A DNA stretch of 30,963 nucleotides from Campylobacteraceae bacterium (GTDB lineage: Bacteria; Campylobacterota; Campylobacteria; Campylobacterales; Sulfurovaceae): positions 1-30,963 of the forward strand of contig JALVPA010000140.1 of assembly GCA_027026055.1 (NCBI GenBank), given 5' to 3'. Below the pieces are notes generated by a model, which was not told where the DNA came from, searched no databases, and saw nothing but the letters and a program-made list of their open reading frames with translations. Below are positions 9,156-16,576 of this stretch, in pieces (position 1 is the stretch's first letter; each line of letters opens with the position of its first letter). The position numbers were made by a program, and so were the translations under genes.

Positions 9156-9578
9156 TCACAATGTACTGAACTTGGCTTTGAGACTCTCTTTATAAAGAGG
9201 CATCTGCGAAAGCAGTTCGTTTTTAAGTTGCGCTTTTTTCGCTTCCAGTTCTTCGGAAAAAACGGCATAGCGCTTTTCGAGCTCTTTGCGTTTCGCTTCG
9301 AGCTTCTCTTCGGCAATCGCTTTTTGTTCTTCCACGGCTTTTTGTCTAATGGCTGCCGCTTCATTCCTTGCTTCGGCCAGTTTGGCTTCCGCCTCCGCTT
9401 TAAGCGACTCCGTGTCGCCCGTCAGTCCTTTTGCAGCTTCCAAGTCGCGTGCAATGGTACGATCGCGATCGTCCATAAATTTCAACAACGGCTGAAACAA
9501 CATGCGATTGAGAACGGCAAGAAGAACCAGGAACAACACGAGAACAAACAACATTAACGCAAGATGTATGTCAAGCAT
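9156..9578 (-). CDS. atpF': F1Fo ATP synthase subunit b' (second b-type stator)
   Basis: A 140-residue stator subunit. It has one N-terminal membrane helix (about 5-25, HLALMLFVLVLFLVLLAVLN) followed by FQPLLKFMDDRDRTI and a long charged coiled coil. A pair of different b-type genes (b' then b) implies a heterodimeric stator, as in cyanobacteria and Campylobacterota. A GTG six bases upstream (9584) is in frame but lies inside the GAGGAG ribosome-binding site, so the ATG at 9578 is preferred. The gene is separated from parB by 63 bases, the largest gap inside the obg-to-tolA block. Confidence 0.92.
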   Translation of the reverse strand: MLDIHLALMLFVLVLFLVLLAVLNRMLFQPLLKFMDDRDRTIARDLEAAKGLTGDTESLKAEAEAKLAEARNEAAAIRQKAVEEQKAIAEEKLEAKRKELEKRYAVFSEELEAKKAQLKNELLSQMPLYKESLKAKFSTL

Positions 9579-9641
9579 TCCCACTCCTCTTGTAATTTCG
9601 CATTTATATTACCATCTTATAGATGAGATAACGGTTAATTT

Positions 9642-10517
9642 TTAGCGATTTTCGAAGAATGAGAGAAACTCTTCCACCTCTTGCTTCGAAGCGAAACGTA
9701 TCTCGATTTTGTCCGCTTTGAGAGAGTGTCGAAAGGGCAAATATTTTTTCAATCGGTCCGCATAATCCGCCGTTATATTTTTGAGGCTTTCTTTTCGCGA
9801 ACGTTGCGATTGGGTAGCGCTTTTTTTATAACGTTGCGCCAACGCTTCGGCGTCACGTACGCTGAGTTTTTGGCCGACAATGGAATCCGCGACTATTTTT
9901 TGCGTCTTTTCGTCCAATCCTATCAGCACTTTCGCATGCCCTTGCGTCAATTTTCCTTCGGCCACTTTATCTTGAATATACGGAGTCAAAGAGAGCAAGC
10001 GAAGCGTGTTGGTAATCTGCGAACGGCTTTTGTGTACGATACGCGCCAATTCCTCGTGCGTGATATTGTGTACTTCTATCAATTCCGCATAGGCTTTCGC
10101 CAACTCTATCGCATTAAGATTTTCACGCTGAATATTTTCGATAAGCGCCAGCTCGCGCATACGAAAATCGTCTATCTCTACGGGTGCCACAATCGCTTTT
10201 ATCGTATCGAATCCCGCGAGTTTGTGCGCTTTGAGACGACGCTCGCCTGCGACCAAAAGATAACCGCCCTCTTTTTCGACGACGACGATAGGCTGAAGCA
10301 AACCGTGCGTTTTTATCGATCTGCTCAATTCTTCGAGTGCACGTTCGTCGAATTGTTTTCGAGGCTGAAAAGGATTGGGTGAGACGGCATCTACGGGAAT
10401 CTCTTCTATCTGCGCGCCCGCCTTTTCCGGTTCCAGACTTTCGATATCGGAAAGATCCTTTTCGTACGCTTTTTCGACTTCGCTTAAAATCTCGCCGAGT
10501 CCCCTACCTAACGCCAT
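9642..10517 (-). CDS. parB: Chromosome partitioning protein ParB
   Basis: A 291-residue centromere-binding CTPase of the ParB/Spo0J family. The N-terminus MALGRGLGEIL is the ParA-stimulating peptide type. The nuclease-like fold follows, with PNPFQPRKQFDERALEEL, LVAGERRLKAHKLAG and ALIENIQREN, the boxes that bind CTP. A helix-turn-helix (ARIVHKSRSQITNTLRLL) then reads parS, and the C-terminus (about 245-291) should dimerise. It starts one base after the parA stop, with GAGGATAAG as ribosome-binding site. No parS site was found in the window by eye. The gene pair next to atp genes is typical for this phylum. Confidence 0.96.
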   Translation of the reverse strand: MALGRGLGEILSEVEKAYEKDLSDIESLEPEKAGAQIEEIPVDAVSPNPFQPRKQFDERALEELSRSIKTHGLLQPIVVVEKEGGYLLVAGERRLKAHKLAGFDTIKAIVAPVEIDDFRMRELALIENIQRENLNAIELAKAYAELIEVHNITHEELARIVHKSRSQITNTLRLLSLTPYIQDKVAEGKLTQGHAKVLIGLDEKTQKIVADSIVGQKLSVRDAEALAQRYKKSATQSQRSRKESLKNITADYADRLKKYLPFRHSLKADKIEIRFASKQEVEEFLSFFENR

Positions 10518-10518
10518 C

Positions 10519-11307
10519 TTATCCTCGCGCTATGATGCTGGCCAGTTCGCGGTACGCGACCGAACCTTTCGATTTTCCCGCATAGTGAATGACCGGTTTA
10601 CCGAAGCTTGGACTCTCGGCTATCTTGACGTTACGCGGTACGACGATACATTCTTTGGCATTTTTTTCGGTATGAAAAAGCTTGTCTTTGAAATGGTGCG
10701 ACAAGTCCGCCAAAACCTGCTTGGAAAGATTGTTTTGTTTGGAATACATTGTCGGTAAAAAACCGCGAATTTTCAACGAAGGATTGATAGTTTTTTTCAA
10801 TAAATTAACGGTATTGATCAGTTGTGCCAACCCTTCAAGCGCAAAAAACTCACACTGTATCGGGATAATAACCGAATCGGACGCGCTTAGCGCATTGATC
10901 GTAATGGGACCGAGCGCCGGCGGCGAATCGATGATGATAAAGTCGTATCTGTCGCGTATCTCTTTCAAACGCTCTTTTAAAATAAGCTCATTATTTTTCT
11001 TTTTCGGATTGTAAAACTCTTTTTCGATACCGACCAAACCGATATTGGAAGGGACCAAGTGAAGACGTTTGATCGATGTCTTGAGTACCACTTCCGAAAT
11101 CTTTTTACTACCTATCAAGACATGATAGATATTGAACTCGTAATCGTTACGACTAAACCCGAGACTTGTCGTCGCGTTGGATTGCGGGTCGCTGTCGATC
11201 AGAAGTACCTTTTTCCCTTTTTCGGCCAACGATGCGGCGAGATTGACCGCCGTCGTCGTTTTCCCCACTCCGCCTTTTTGATTGGCAATACTGATTACTT
11301 CGCTCAT
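10519..11307 (-). CDS. parA: Chromosome partitioning ATPase ParA (Soj)
   Basis: A 262-residue ATPase that forms gradients on the nucleoid and moves ParB-parS complexes. It has no N-terminal DNA-binding extension, so it is the small chromosomal type. The deviant Walker A KGGVGKTT is at 11-18, with the signature Lys11. LLIDSDPQSNAT and FIIIDSPPALGP are the Walker A' and B regions. The ATG at 11307 overlaps the birA stop by 4 bases (ATGA), and parB follows after one base. Confidence 0.97.
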   Translation of the reverse strand: MSEVISIANQKGGVGKTTTAVNLAASLAEKGKKVLLIDSDPQSNATTSLGFSRNDYEFNIYHVLIGSKKISEVVLKTSIKRLHLVPSNIGLVGIEKEFYNPKKKNNELILKERLKEIRDRYDFIIIDSPPALGPITINALSASDSVIIPIQCEFFALEGLAQLINTVNLLKKTINPSLKIRGFLPTMYSKQNNLSKQVLADLSHHFKDKLFHTEKNAKECIVVPRNVKIAESPSFGKPVIHYAGKSKGSVAYRELASIIARG

Positions 11308-11939
11308 CTTGCGCTATACACCTTTCTCCCGTTCATACGTATGGAACCGTCCTCGCAGAGAACAGCATCACGAAGCGAATGCCGGACACCGTCTATATGG
11401 ACACTGAAGTTTTTGCTTAATTCAAATTCTACCCGATACTCACTAAAGAGTCGCTTCCATTCGGGCGGATTTTCGAGGTGCGAAACAAATCGTTTTAGTA
11501 ACTCGTCGGGCGAAACGTCGCTTTCAAGGGAAGCATAATCGTTTACGTCGTTTTTGAGATTGACTCCGATGCCGAAGACAAGTGTTTCGTTTCGTAATGT
11601 CGTTACGACTCCACCGATTTTTTCATGAGATTTGTAAAGATCGTTCGGCCACTTCACCCAAACGTTTTCACCCAAATCACGCAACGCTTTTTTCATCAAC
11701 ATCGAAACGAAAATCGAAGCGGATGCTACGGGAAGATCTTCGGGAAGCGTGTTTTTTTTGACGGCAAAAGAGGCGAAAAAATTCCCCTTTCCCCCTTCCC
11801 ATTTGTTGTCGCGACTTCCCATACCGTCGCTCTGTTCGTAAGCAATAACCGCTACGGGAGGTTCAAGTCTATTTTGTGCCAATGCTTCCAGTAAATACCG
11901 CTGTGTCGAACCGAGTCTCTCAAAAGATAGTATCTCCAA
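11304..11939 (-). CDS. birA: Biotin--[acetyl-CoA-carboxylase] ligase, catalytic-only type
   Basis: A 211-residue enzyme that activates biotin with ATP and attaches it to the carboxyl carrier protein. It lacks the N-terminal repressor helix-turn-helix of E. coli BirA, so it should not regulate transcription. Visible motifs are GSTQRYLLEAL, GMGSRDNKWEGGKGN (the biotinyl-AMP loop), VWVKWPNDLY with the key Lys, and GIGVNLKND. The start is TTG at 11939; no ATG is available before residue 70 or so. AGGAAGAGGAAAGAGAG precedes it. It overlaps the end of fmt by 20 bases and ends within the parA ATG. Confidence 0.9.
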   Translation of the reverse strand: MEILSFERLGSTQRYLLEALAQNRLEPPVAVIAYEQSDGMGSRDNKWEGGKGNFFASFAVKKNTLPEDLPVASASIFVSMLMKKALRDLGENVWVKWPNDLYKSHEKIGGVVTTLRNETLVFGIGVNLKNDVNDYASLESDVSPDELLKRFVSHLENPPEWKRLFSEYRVEFELSKNFSVHIDGVRHSLRDAVLCEDGSIRMNGRKVYSAR

Positions 11940-12840
11940 CTCTCTTTCCTCTTCCTACGCAATAGGCTTTGGCACGCATCGGCTTTTTGCCGGGCGGTTG
12001 TAACGTCCCGACGCGCAATCTACCTTGTTCGCATCCGATACTCAGACTCTCGTCGTCATGTATCGCCAAAATTTCACCGGCTCTATAGCGTCCCTCTTTC
12101 GCTTCAAGTTGCAGATTTTCGTATTTGGTGCCGTTTGCATCGAAAATGCCGGGCCATCCTTCGAAAGCGCGATATTTGTTGTAGATCGTCCGCGCATCCT
12201 CAAAGGCGATCTCTCCGTCGCTTTTGCGAATCTTTTTGCAGTAGCTTGCTTCGGCGTCGTTTTGCGCTTCGGGTACGATTGTTTCAAAGTCTCTTAGCGT
12301 CTCCAGCGTCAAAGCGCACGCATCCTCCGTCAAACGCTCCGTCAAGGCATGCAAGCGCATATCTTTGGGAATCTCGAAGCTTTTTTTAAGCAGTATCGCA
12401 CCCGTATCGAGTCCTTCGTCCATCAACATCGAAGTGACACCGGTGACCTTGTCGCCGTTGAGTAACGCCTGCTGTATCGGCGACGCCCCGCGATATTTGG
12501 GCAAAAGCGACGCATGCAGATTGATACACGGCGCGATATCCAAAATAGACTTTGGCAACAACTGTCCGAACGCCGCCACGACGATAAAGTCGGGCGACAA
12601 AGATGCGATACGCTCGATAACTCCCGCTTCGCTCAAACGTTGCGGCTGCAATACTTCGATACCCGTTGCCTCGGCGGTCGGCTTCACGGGTGGCGGCGTC
12701 ATTACGCGTTTACGTCCTACGGGACGATCGGGCTGCGTAACCACCGACACTACCGCCATATCCCCCGCATCGATCAACGTTTGCAATATCCTATCGGCAT
12801 AGTGCGGCGTGCCCATAAAAACGATACGATATTTATGCAT
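11920..12840 (-). CDS. fmt: Methionyl-tRNA formyltransferase
   Basis: A 306-residue cytosolic enzyme that formylates initiator Met-tRNA with 10-formyl-tetrahydrofolate. The N-terminus RIVFMGTPHYADRIL is the Rossmann start, and INLHASLLPKYRGASP carries the catalytic Asn and His. MDEGLDTG supplies the third catalytic residue (Asp). The C-terminal tRNA-binding domain follows (about 205-306). An in-frame TTG lies two codons earlier (12846), but the ATG at 12840 has GAGG at normal spacing. It overlaps proB by 8 bases and birA by 20 bases. Confidence 0.96.
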   Translation of the reverse strand: MHKYRIVFMGTPHYADRILQTLIDAGDMAVVSVVTQPDRPVGRKRVMTPPPVKPTAEATGIEVLQPQRLSEAGVIERIASLSPDFIVVAAFGQLLPKSILDIAPCINLHASLLPKYRGASPIQQALLNGDKVTGVTSMLMDEGLDTGAILLKKSFEIPKDMRLHALTERLTEDACALTLETLRDFETIVPEAQNDAEASYCKKIRKSDGEIAFEDARTIYNKYRAFEGWPGIFDANGTKYENLQLEAKEGRYRAGEILAIHDDESLSIGCEQGRLRVGTLQPPGKKPMRAKAYCVGRGKRVGDTIF

Positions 12841-13612
12841 CGACAACCTCGCTTTCGGGAAGAAACAACGTACCTCCTTTTTGAACGCCTTCTATCAAAA
12901 AACTTCTCGCGTCTTGCAGATCGAATCCGCTGGCAAGATACATCTTTCGACCGTGATTCATTAAAAAATCGGCGGCTTGAAGCTTGGTGACGATACCGCC
13001 GGTGGCAAATTCGTTGTTGGGCGTATGCTCCGCACACAGCTCCGCATCGCTAATGTGCGTGACCCTTTTTCTCGGTTCGGCATCGTCGTGACAGTTTGGA
13101 TCTTTGTCGTAATAAGCATCGATATCCGACAATATCACCAACAACGACGCGTCGAAATAGTGCGTCACGTGCGCAGACAAACGATCGTTATCACCGAAGA
13201 CCAATTCGTCGATACTGACCGTATCGTTTTCGTTGATGATCGGCACCACGCCGTTTTGCAATAAAGTATCGACCGCCGATTTGGCATGCGCCGTCGCGCG
13301 TCTGGAATCGAACACATCTGCACCCAACAAGATCTGCGAACAGATCATATCGAATTTGGCGAACTTCTCCTGATACATCTTGAGCAGAAGTGGTTGACCG
13401 ATTGCCGCCAAAGCCTGACGGTTAGCAATAGAACTTCTATCGAGCGGCAATTTGCCATACCCCGCCGCCACCGCACCCGAACTGACCAAAATCACTTCAT
13501 TATCGTGTCGATGAAGCTCCGCGACCAATTCCACGAGCGCATACATACGTGCTTTTGCAATGCCGTTTTTTTCGGTCAATACATGCGAACCGACTTTGAT
13601 TACGAGTCGCAT
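12833..13612 (-). CDS. proB: Glutamate 5-kinase (without PUA domain)
   Basis: A 259-residue kinase for the first step of proline synthesis, phosphorylating glutamate. Amino acid kinase fold motifs are IKVGSHVLTE, ILVSSGAVAAGYGKL (read as VILVSSGAVAAG), GVVPIINENDTVSIDEL, FGDNDRLSAHV and GTGG-like ATGGIVTKLQAA. It stops before the PUA domain found at the C-terminus of many bacterial enzymes; short forms are usual in Campylobacterota. The ATG at 13612 has a strong AAGGAGGAGGAG site and overlaps obg by 13 bases. Confidence 0.95.
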   Translation of the reverse strand: MRLVIKVGSHVLTEKNGIAKARMYALVELVAELHRHDNEVILVSSGAVAAGYGKLPLDRSSIANRQALAAIGQPLLLKMYQEKFAKFDMICSQILLGADVFDSRRATAHAKSAVDTLLQNGVVPIINENDTVSIDELVFGDNDRLSAHVTHYFDASLLVILSDIDAYYDKDPNCHDDAEPRKRVTHISDAELCAEHTPNNEFATGGIVTKLQAADFLMNHGRKMYLASGFDLQDARSFLIEGVQKGGTLFLPESEVVDA

Positions 13613-14730
13613 CGCTCCTCCTCCTTTATCGCTTCCGCCGCTTTTTTGACAAAGTCGTATAATGCGTAACGCAACGCTTCGGTATTGATATGCGCCACCG
13701 CCGATACGGGAAGAATAAAAAACGGTTGTTTTTCGGGAAGTTGCGTTTCGTATGTTTCGTCGAAAAGATAACTACGATAGCCTTCGGCGATTTTATAACG
13801 CCTCATTCCGTCGTTGGCTTCGAGTCCCAGTTTCGTAAGAAGCGCTTCGCATTTGTCGTTGACCTCCTCTTGGGTCAACGCGTCGATTTTGGTCAACGCC
13901 ACCGCAAAGGGTCGCTTTGCCAATGCCTCCGAATAACGCGATAACTCTTCGAACAATATCTCATACTGATACTCTATCTCGCGGTAATTCGACGCATCGA
14001 TCATCAATAAAAGGGTTTTTGTCCGTTCGATATGCCTCAAAAAATCGAGCCCCAGACCTCTACCGTCGCTCGCCCCTTCGATAATACCCGGAATATCCGC
14101 CATCATAAAGGCGTCGAATTCTCCTACGTTCACCACGCCGATCTTCGGTGTCAACGTGGTAAACTCGTAGTTCGCCACTTGCGGTCTGGCATTCGACAAT
14201 GTCGAAATAAGCGTCGATTTGCCGACGTTTGGAAAACCGACCAAACCCACGTCGGCGATACTTTTAAGCTCCAAGCGTACCTCTTTAGTCTCGCCGGGAA
14301 GACCGGGCTGGGCATATGTGGGGCGCTGATTCGAAGCGCTTTTGAAGTGGACATTGCCCAAACCGCCTTTGCCGCCTTCCAAAAAGAGTACCTTTTCGCC
14401 GGGAGTAACCAAATCCAACAAGACTTCGCCCGTATGCACATCGATCACCTGAGTACCCGGAGGGACGCGTAACACCAAATCTTCGCCTTTTTTCCCAAAA
14501 CGTTTGCGTCCTTCGCCGGGACGACCGTTTTTGGCTTTGAGGTGACGTTTGCCGCGATACCACGAGAGCGTATCGGTGTTGTTATCCACGACAAAATAGA
14601 CTGACCCTCCTCGTCCGCCGTCCCCACCGTCGGGACCGCCGTTGACTACAAATTTTTCCGTCCAAAACGATACGGCGCCCGCACCGCCTTTTCCGGAACT
14701 AATTGTCAGTTCCACACTATCTACAAACAT
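13600..14730 (-). CDS. obg: GTPase ObgE/CgtA
   Basis: A 376-residue GTPase needed for 50S subunit maturation. The N-terminal Obg domain is glycine-rich (GGPDGGDGGRGGS at 31-43, LEGGKGGLGN at 118-126). The G domain has GFPNVGKS (165-172), a TTLTP switch I (191-195) and DIPGIIEGA (212-220). A C-terminal acidic/charged tail ends in KEEERCDS. It opens the long minus-strand block and shares the divergent 79-base gap with the small lipoprotein gene; a TATAAT box lies at 14757-14762 on this strand. Downstream proB overlaps it by 13 bases. Confidence 0.97.
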   Translation of the reverse strand: MFVDSVELTISSGKGGAGAVSFWTEKFVVNGGPDGGDGGRGGSVYFVVDNNTDTLSWYRGKRHLKAKNGRPGEGRKRFGKKGEDLVLRVPPGTQVIDVHTGEVLLDLVTPGEKVLFLEGGKGGLGNVHFKSASNQRPTYAQPGLPGETKEVRLELKSIADVGLVGFPNVGKSTLISTLSNARPQVANYEFTTLTPKIGVVNVGEFDAFMMADIPGIIEGASDGRGLGLDFLRHIERTKTLLLMIDASNYREIEYQYEILFEELSRYSEALAKRPFAVALTKIDALTQEEVNDKCEALLTKLGLEANDGMRRYKIAEGYRSYLFDETYETQLPEKQPFFILPVSAVAHINTEALRYALYDFVKKAAEAIKEEERCDS

Positions 14731-14756
14731 CTGACTTTCCTTCGTTTACGTGCGAA

Positions 14757-14762
14757 ATTATA
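14757..14762 (-). promoter_or_regulatory. Probable -10 box of the obg operon
   Basis: TATAAT on the minus strand, 27 bases before the obg ATG at 14730. The -35 region is weak (GGACAA at a 17-base spacer). Confidence 0.5.
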
Positions 14763-14774
14763 TCCTATATTCGG

Positions 14775-14780
14775 TATACT
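14775..14780 (+). promoter_or_regulatory. Possible -10 box of the lipoprotein gene at 14810
   Basis: TATACT on the plus strand, 30 bases before the ATG at 14810. No clear -35 hexamer. It lies only 13 bases from the opposing obg -10 box, so the two promoters would interfere. Confidence 0.35.
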
Positions 14781-14809
14781 TGTCCCTAAATAGAGAATTC
14801 GGAGCGACT

Positions 14810-15115
14810 ATGCATATACCGTTTCGCTTTTTTGCCGTCTCAGTGTTTTTGATAACGCTTTTCGGTTGTAACTCTCCGCACAAACGTCGTCACCCTCATG
14901 CGTTTGTCTACGAAGGTATCTATTTCGGAAGAGATCGTTCCGATTTATTCGTCGCCGGTGTCAAAGACGGATGTGAAACCGCCAAAGGATATTATCGAAA
15001 ATCACACGAACTTTTTCGTGAAAACGGCGACTATTACGACGGTTGGTTTATGGGAAGAAACAAATGTGGAAAACGTTACGAATCCGAAACGGCGCAAGTC
15101 CGTTTCTCAAGTTGA
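14810..15115 (+). CDS. Small lipoprotein of unknown function
   Basis: This 101-residue protein starts with a lipoprotein signal (FFAVSVFLITLFGC, lipobox LFGC with Cys20). The mature part begins with a basic, His-rich stretch. It then has a compact motif YEGIYFGRDRSDLF, VKDGCETAKGYYRKS, DYYDGWFMGRNKC, with Cys54 and Cys86 as a possible disulfide. The frame is open 20 codons further upstream, but the ATG at 14810 has GGAG five bases before it and gives the lipobox its normal place. It is convergent with rpmA, ending two bases before that gene's stop. I do not know a function; the location is presumably periplasmic, attached to a membrane. Confidence 0.72.
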   Translation: MHIPFRFFAVSVFLITLFGCNSPHKRRHPHAFVYEGIYFGRDRSDLFVAGVKDGCETAKGYYRKSHELFRENGDYYDGWFMGRNKCGKRYESETAQVRFSS

Positions 15116-15117
15116 AA

Positions 15118-15372
15118 TTATGCGGGGACGACAGAAACTTTTTTTTGCGTTCTACTTTTGTTTTCGAACTTGACCACACCTTCGATCAATGCGTAAATGG
15201 TGTGATCTTTACCCATACCCACACCTTTTCCGGGGTGTACTTTCGTACCGCGTTGTCTTACGATAATGTTACCGGGAATCACTTTTTCGCCGCCAAATTT
15301 TTTTACACCGAGACGACGTCCGATAGAGTCGCGGTTATTCTGGGTTGAACCTTGACCTTTCTTGTGTGCCAT
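15118..15372 (-). CDS. rpmA: 50S ribosomal protein L27
   Basis: An 84-residue ribosomal protein near the peptidyl transferase centre. MAHKKGQGSTQNNRDS, GRRLGVKKFGGE and NIIVRQRGTK are canonical. It starts directly with MAHKK, so it lacks the cleaved N-terminal extension found in Firmicutes. It follows rplU by 12 bases in the usual rplU-rpmA pair; obg, often the third gene, is separated here by the plus-strand lipoprotein gene. Confidence 0.98.
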   Translation of the reverse strand: MAHKKGQGSTQNNRDSIGRRLGVKKFGGEKVIPGNIIVRQRGTKVHPGKGVGMGKDHTIYALIEGVVKFENKSRTQKKVSVVPA

Positions 15373-15384
15373 GACCTACTCTCC

Positions 15385-15690
15385 TTATGCGATTTTTGTG
15401 ATACGAACTCTCGTGAAGTCTCTGCGGAAACCTCTTTTGAGTTTGGAATCTTTTCTTCTGCGTTTTTTATAGATGATCACTTTTTTGTCACGACCTTCGT
15501 TGATCACCTCGCCTTTGACGACCGCGCCTTCGACGTACGGCGTTCCGATTTTGAGTTCACCGTCATCCAGTGCCAACACTTCTTTGAACTCCACTTCCGA
15601 TTTGGGCTCCAAACCCATTTTGTCGAAGCAGATGATGTCGCCTTCTTGAACTTTGAACTGCTGACCGCTCGCTTTGATAATTGCGTACAT
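15385..15690 (-). CDS. rplU: 50S ribosomal protein L21
   Basis: A 101-residue 23S rRNA-binding protein. MYAIIKASGQQFKVQEGD, YKKRRRKDSKLKRGFRR and the final VRITKI are typical of L21. The ATG at 15690 follows a TATAAT box at 15731-15736 on this strand. First gene of the rplU-rpmA pair. Confidence 0.97.
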   Translation of the reverse strand: MYAIIKASGQQFKVQEGDIICFDKMGLEPKSEVEFKEVLALDDGELKIGTPYVEGAVVKGEVINEGRDKKVIIYKKRRRKDSKLKRGFRRDFTRVRITKIA

Positions 15691-15730
15691 TACCTACCCT
15701 TTACCTGAGTGTATATTTAAAAAGTTCGAG

Positions 15731-15736
15731 ATTATA
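15731..15736 (-). promoter_or_regulatory. Probable -10 box of rplU-rpmA
   Basis: TATAAT on the minus strand within GGGTATAATCTCG, 41 bases before the rplU ATG. The -35 region is A/T-rich without a good hexamer. Confidence 0.5.
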
Positions 15737-15771
15737 CCCAAACGATGTTTAATCTATTTTTAAACGCTTTT

Positions 15772-16164
15772 TCACCCGAAATCGACATGGGTATCGGCCA
15801 ATGCGATGCATTCGATTTCGACCAATGCGCCTTTGGGAAGCGACTTGACCGCGACGGTGGAACGAGCGGGCTTGTGATCCCCAAAATAGTGGGCATAGAT
15901 TTCGTTGACCTTTTCGAAATCGTTCATATCGGTCAAATAGATAGTGGTCTTTACCACTTTGTCAAATCCCGTACCCGCCTCTTTCAAAACGTAATAGAGA
16001 TTTTTGAGTACCTGTTTTGTCTGGTATTCGATCCCTCGCGTTTCCATCGTACCGTCCGGCATCAGCGCGATTTGTCCGGAAGTATAGACAAAACCGTTTG
16101 CCGAAATAGCTTGAGAATAGGGTCCGATAGCCGCGGGAGCTTCGTCGGTAGAGATAAATTTCAT
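15772..16164 (-). CDS. ridA: RidA family reactive enamine/imine deaminase
   Basis: A 130-residue cytosolic protein of the YjgF/YER057c/UK114 family. RidA hydrolyses 2-aminoacrylate and related imines left by PLP enzymes such as threonine dehydratase. Family marks seen: PAAIGPYSQAI (10-20), YTSGQIAL (27-34), KTTIYLTDM (72-80), and Arg101 plus Glu118 in PARSTVAVKSLP and VEIECIAL, the residues that hold the substrate carboxylate and water. The ATG at 16164 has AAGGA upstream. A protective role beside methionine and PLP enzymes would fit, but the neighbourhood does not prove it. Confidence 0.93.
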   Translation of the reverse strand: MKFISTDEAPAAIGPYSQAISANGFVYTSGQIALMPDGTMETRGIEYQTKQVLKNLYYVLKEAGTGFDKVVKTTIYLTDMNDFEKVNEIYAHYFGDHKPARSTVAVKSLPKGALVEIECIALADTHVDFG

Positions 16165-16185
16165 ATTCCAATCCTTTCAGTGAAT

Positions 16186-16518
16186 TTATTTGTTTTTTTC
16201 ATAAAAAATGTACGATGTGGAGTAATCCGAAAATTCGAAATAGGCTTTCTCCTCTCCTTTATCCACTTTGAAATTGAAATTGGTATCGTGATAGCCGTAA
16301 CCGTAACGATAAGGGCGCGGATTCCCGTCATTCGTACCGTATGCGGTCGAAATTTTATCGATATGTATAAACCGATGGACCAATTTGTCGCCGGCATAAA
16401 CCTCCAGTACCCCGTTCGTACCCGTCCAATTTTGAAGCGAACGACTCAAACTGTTTTGTGTCTCTTGGGTACAACCGCCGAAAATCAACGCGGTCACCGC
16501 CAATAAAACGTATCGCAT
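16186..16518 (-). CDS. Small lipoprotein of unknown function
   Basis: This 110-residue protein begins MRYVLLAVTALIFGGC with a lipobox (FGGC, Cys16). The mature part is rich in Tyr, Asp and Gly: LQNWTGTNGVLEVYAGDKLVHRF is followed by a run of Tyr-Gly repeats and an aromatic end (YFEFSDYSTSYIFYE). It looks like a small beta-rich domain. The frame is open 12 codons upstream, but AAGGAGATGTA precedes the ATG at 16518 and only this start gives a proper signal. It follows the E1-like gene on the same strand after 58 bases. No function can be assigned from the sequence. Confidence 0.72.
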   Translation of the reverse strand: MRYVLLAVTALIFGGCTQETQNSLSRSLQNWTGTNGVLEVYAGDKLVHRFIHIDKISTAYGTNDGNPRPYRYGYGYHDTNFNFKVDKGEEKAYFEFSDYSTSYIFYEKNK

Positions 16519-16576
16519 TACATCTCCTTCGTTTTGCGTCAAATATTGTATCATAGCTTGAATTACAAACGCTCTT

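Noticed and set aside
9613..9625. Short palindrome CATCTTATAGATG between parB and atpF'
   Set aside because: Only 5 paired bases with a 3-base centre; too short to call an operator or a parS site.
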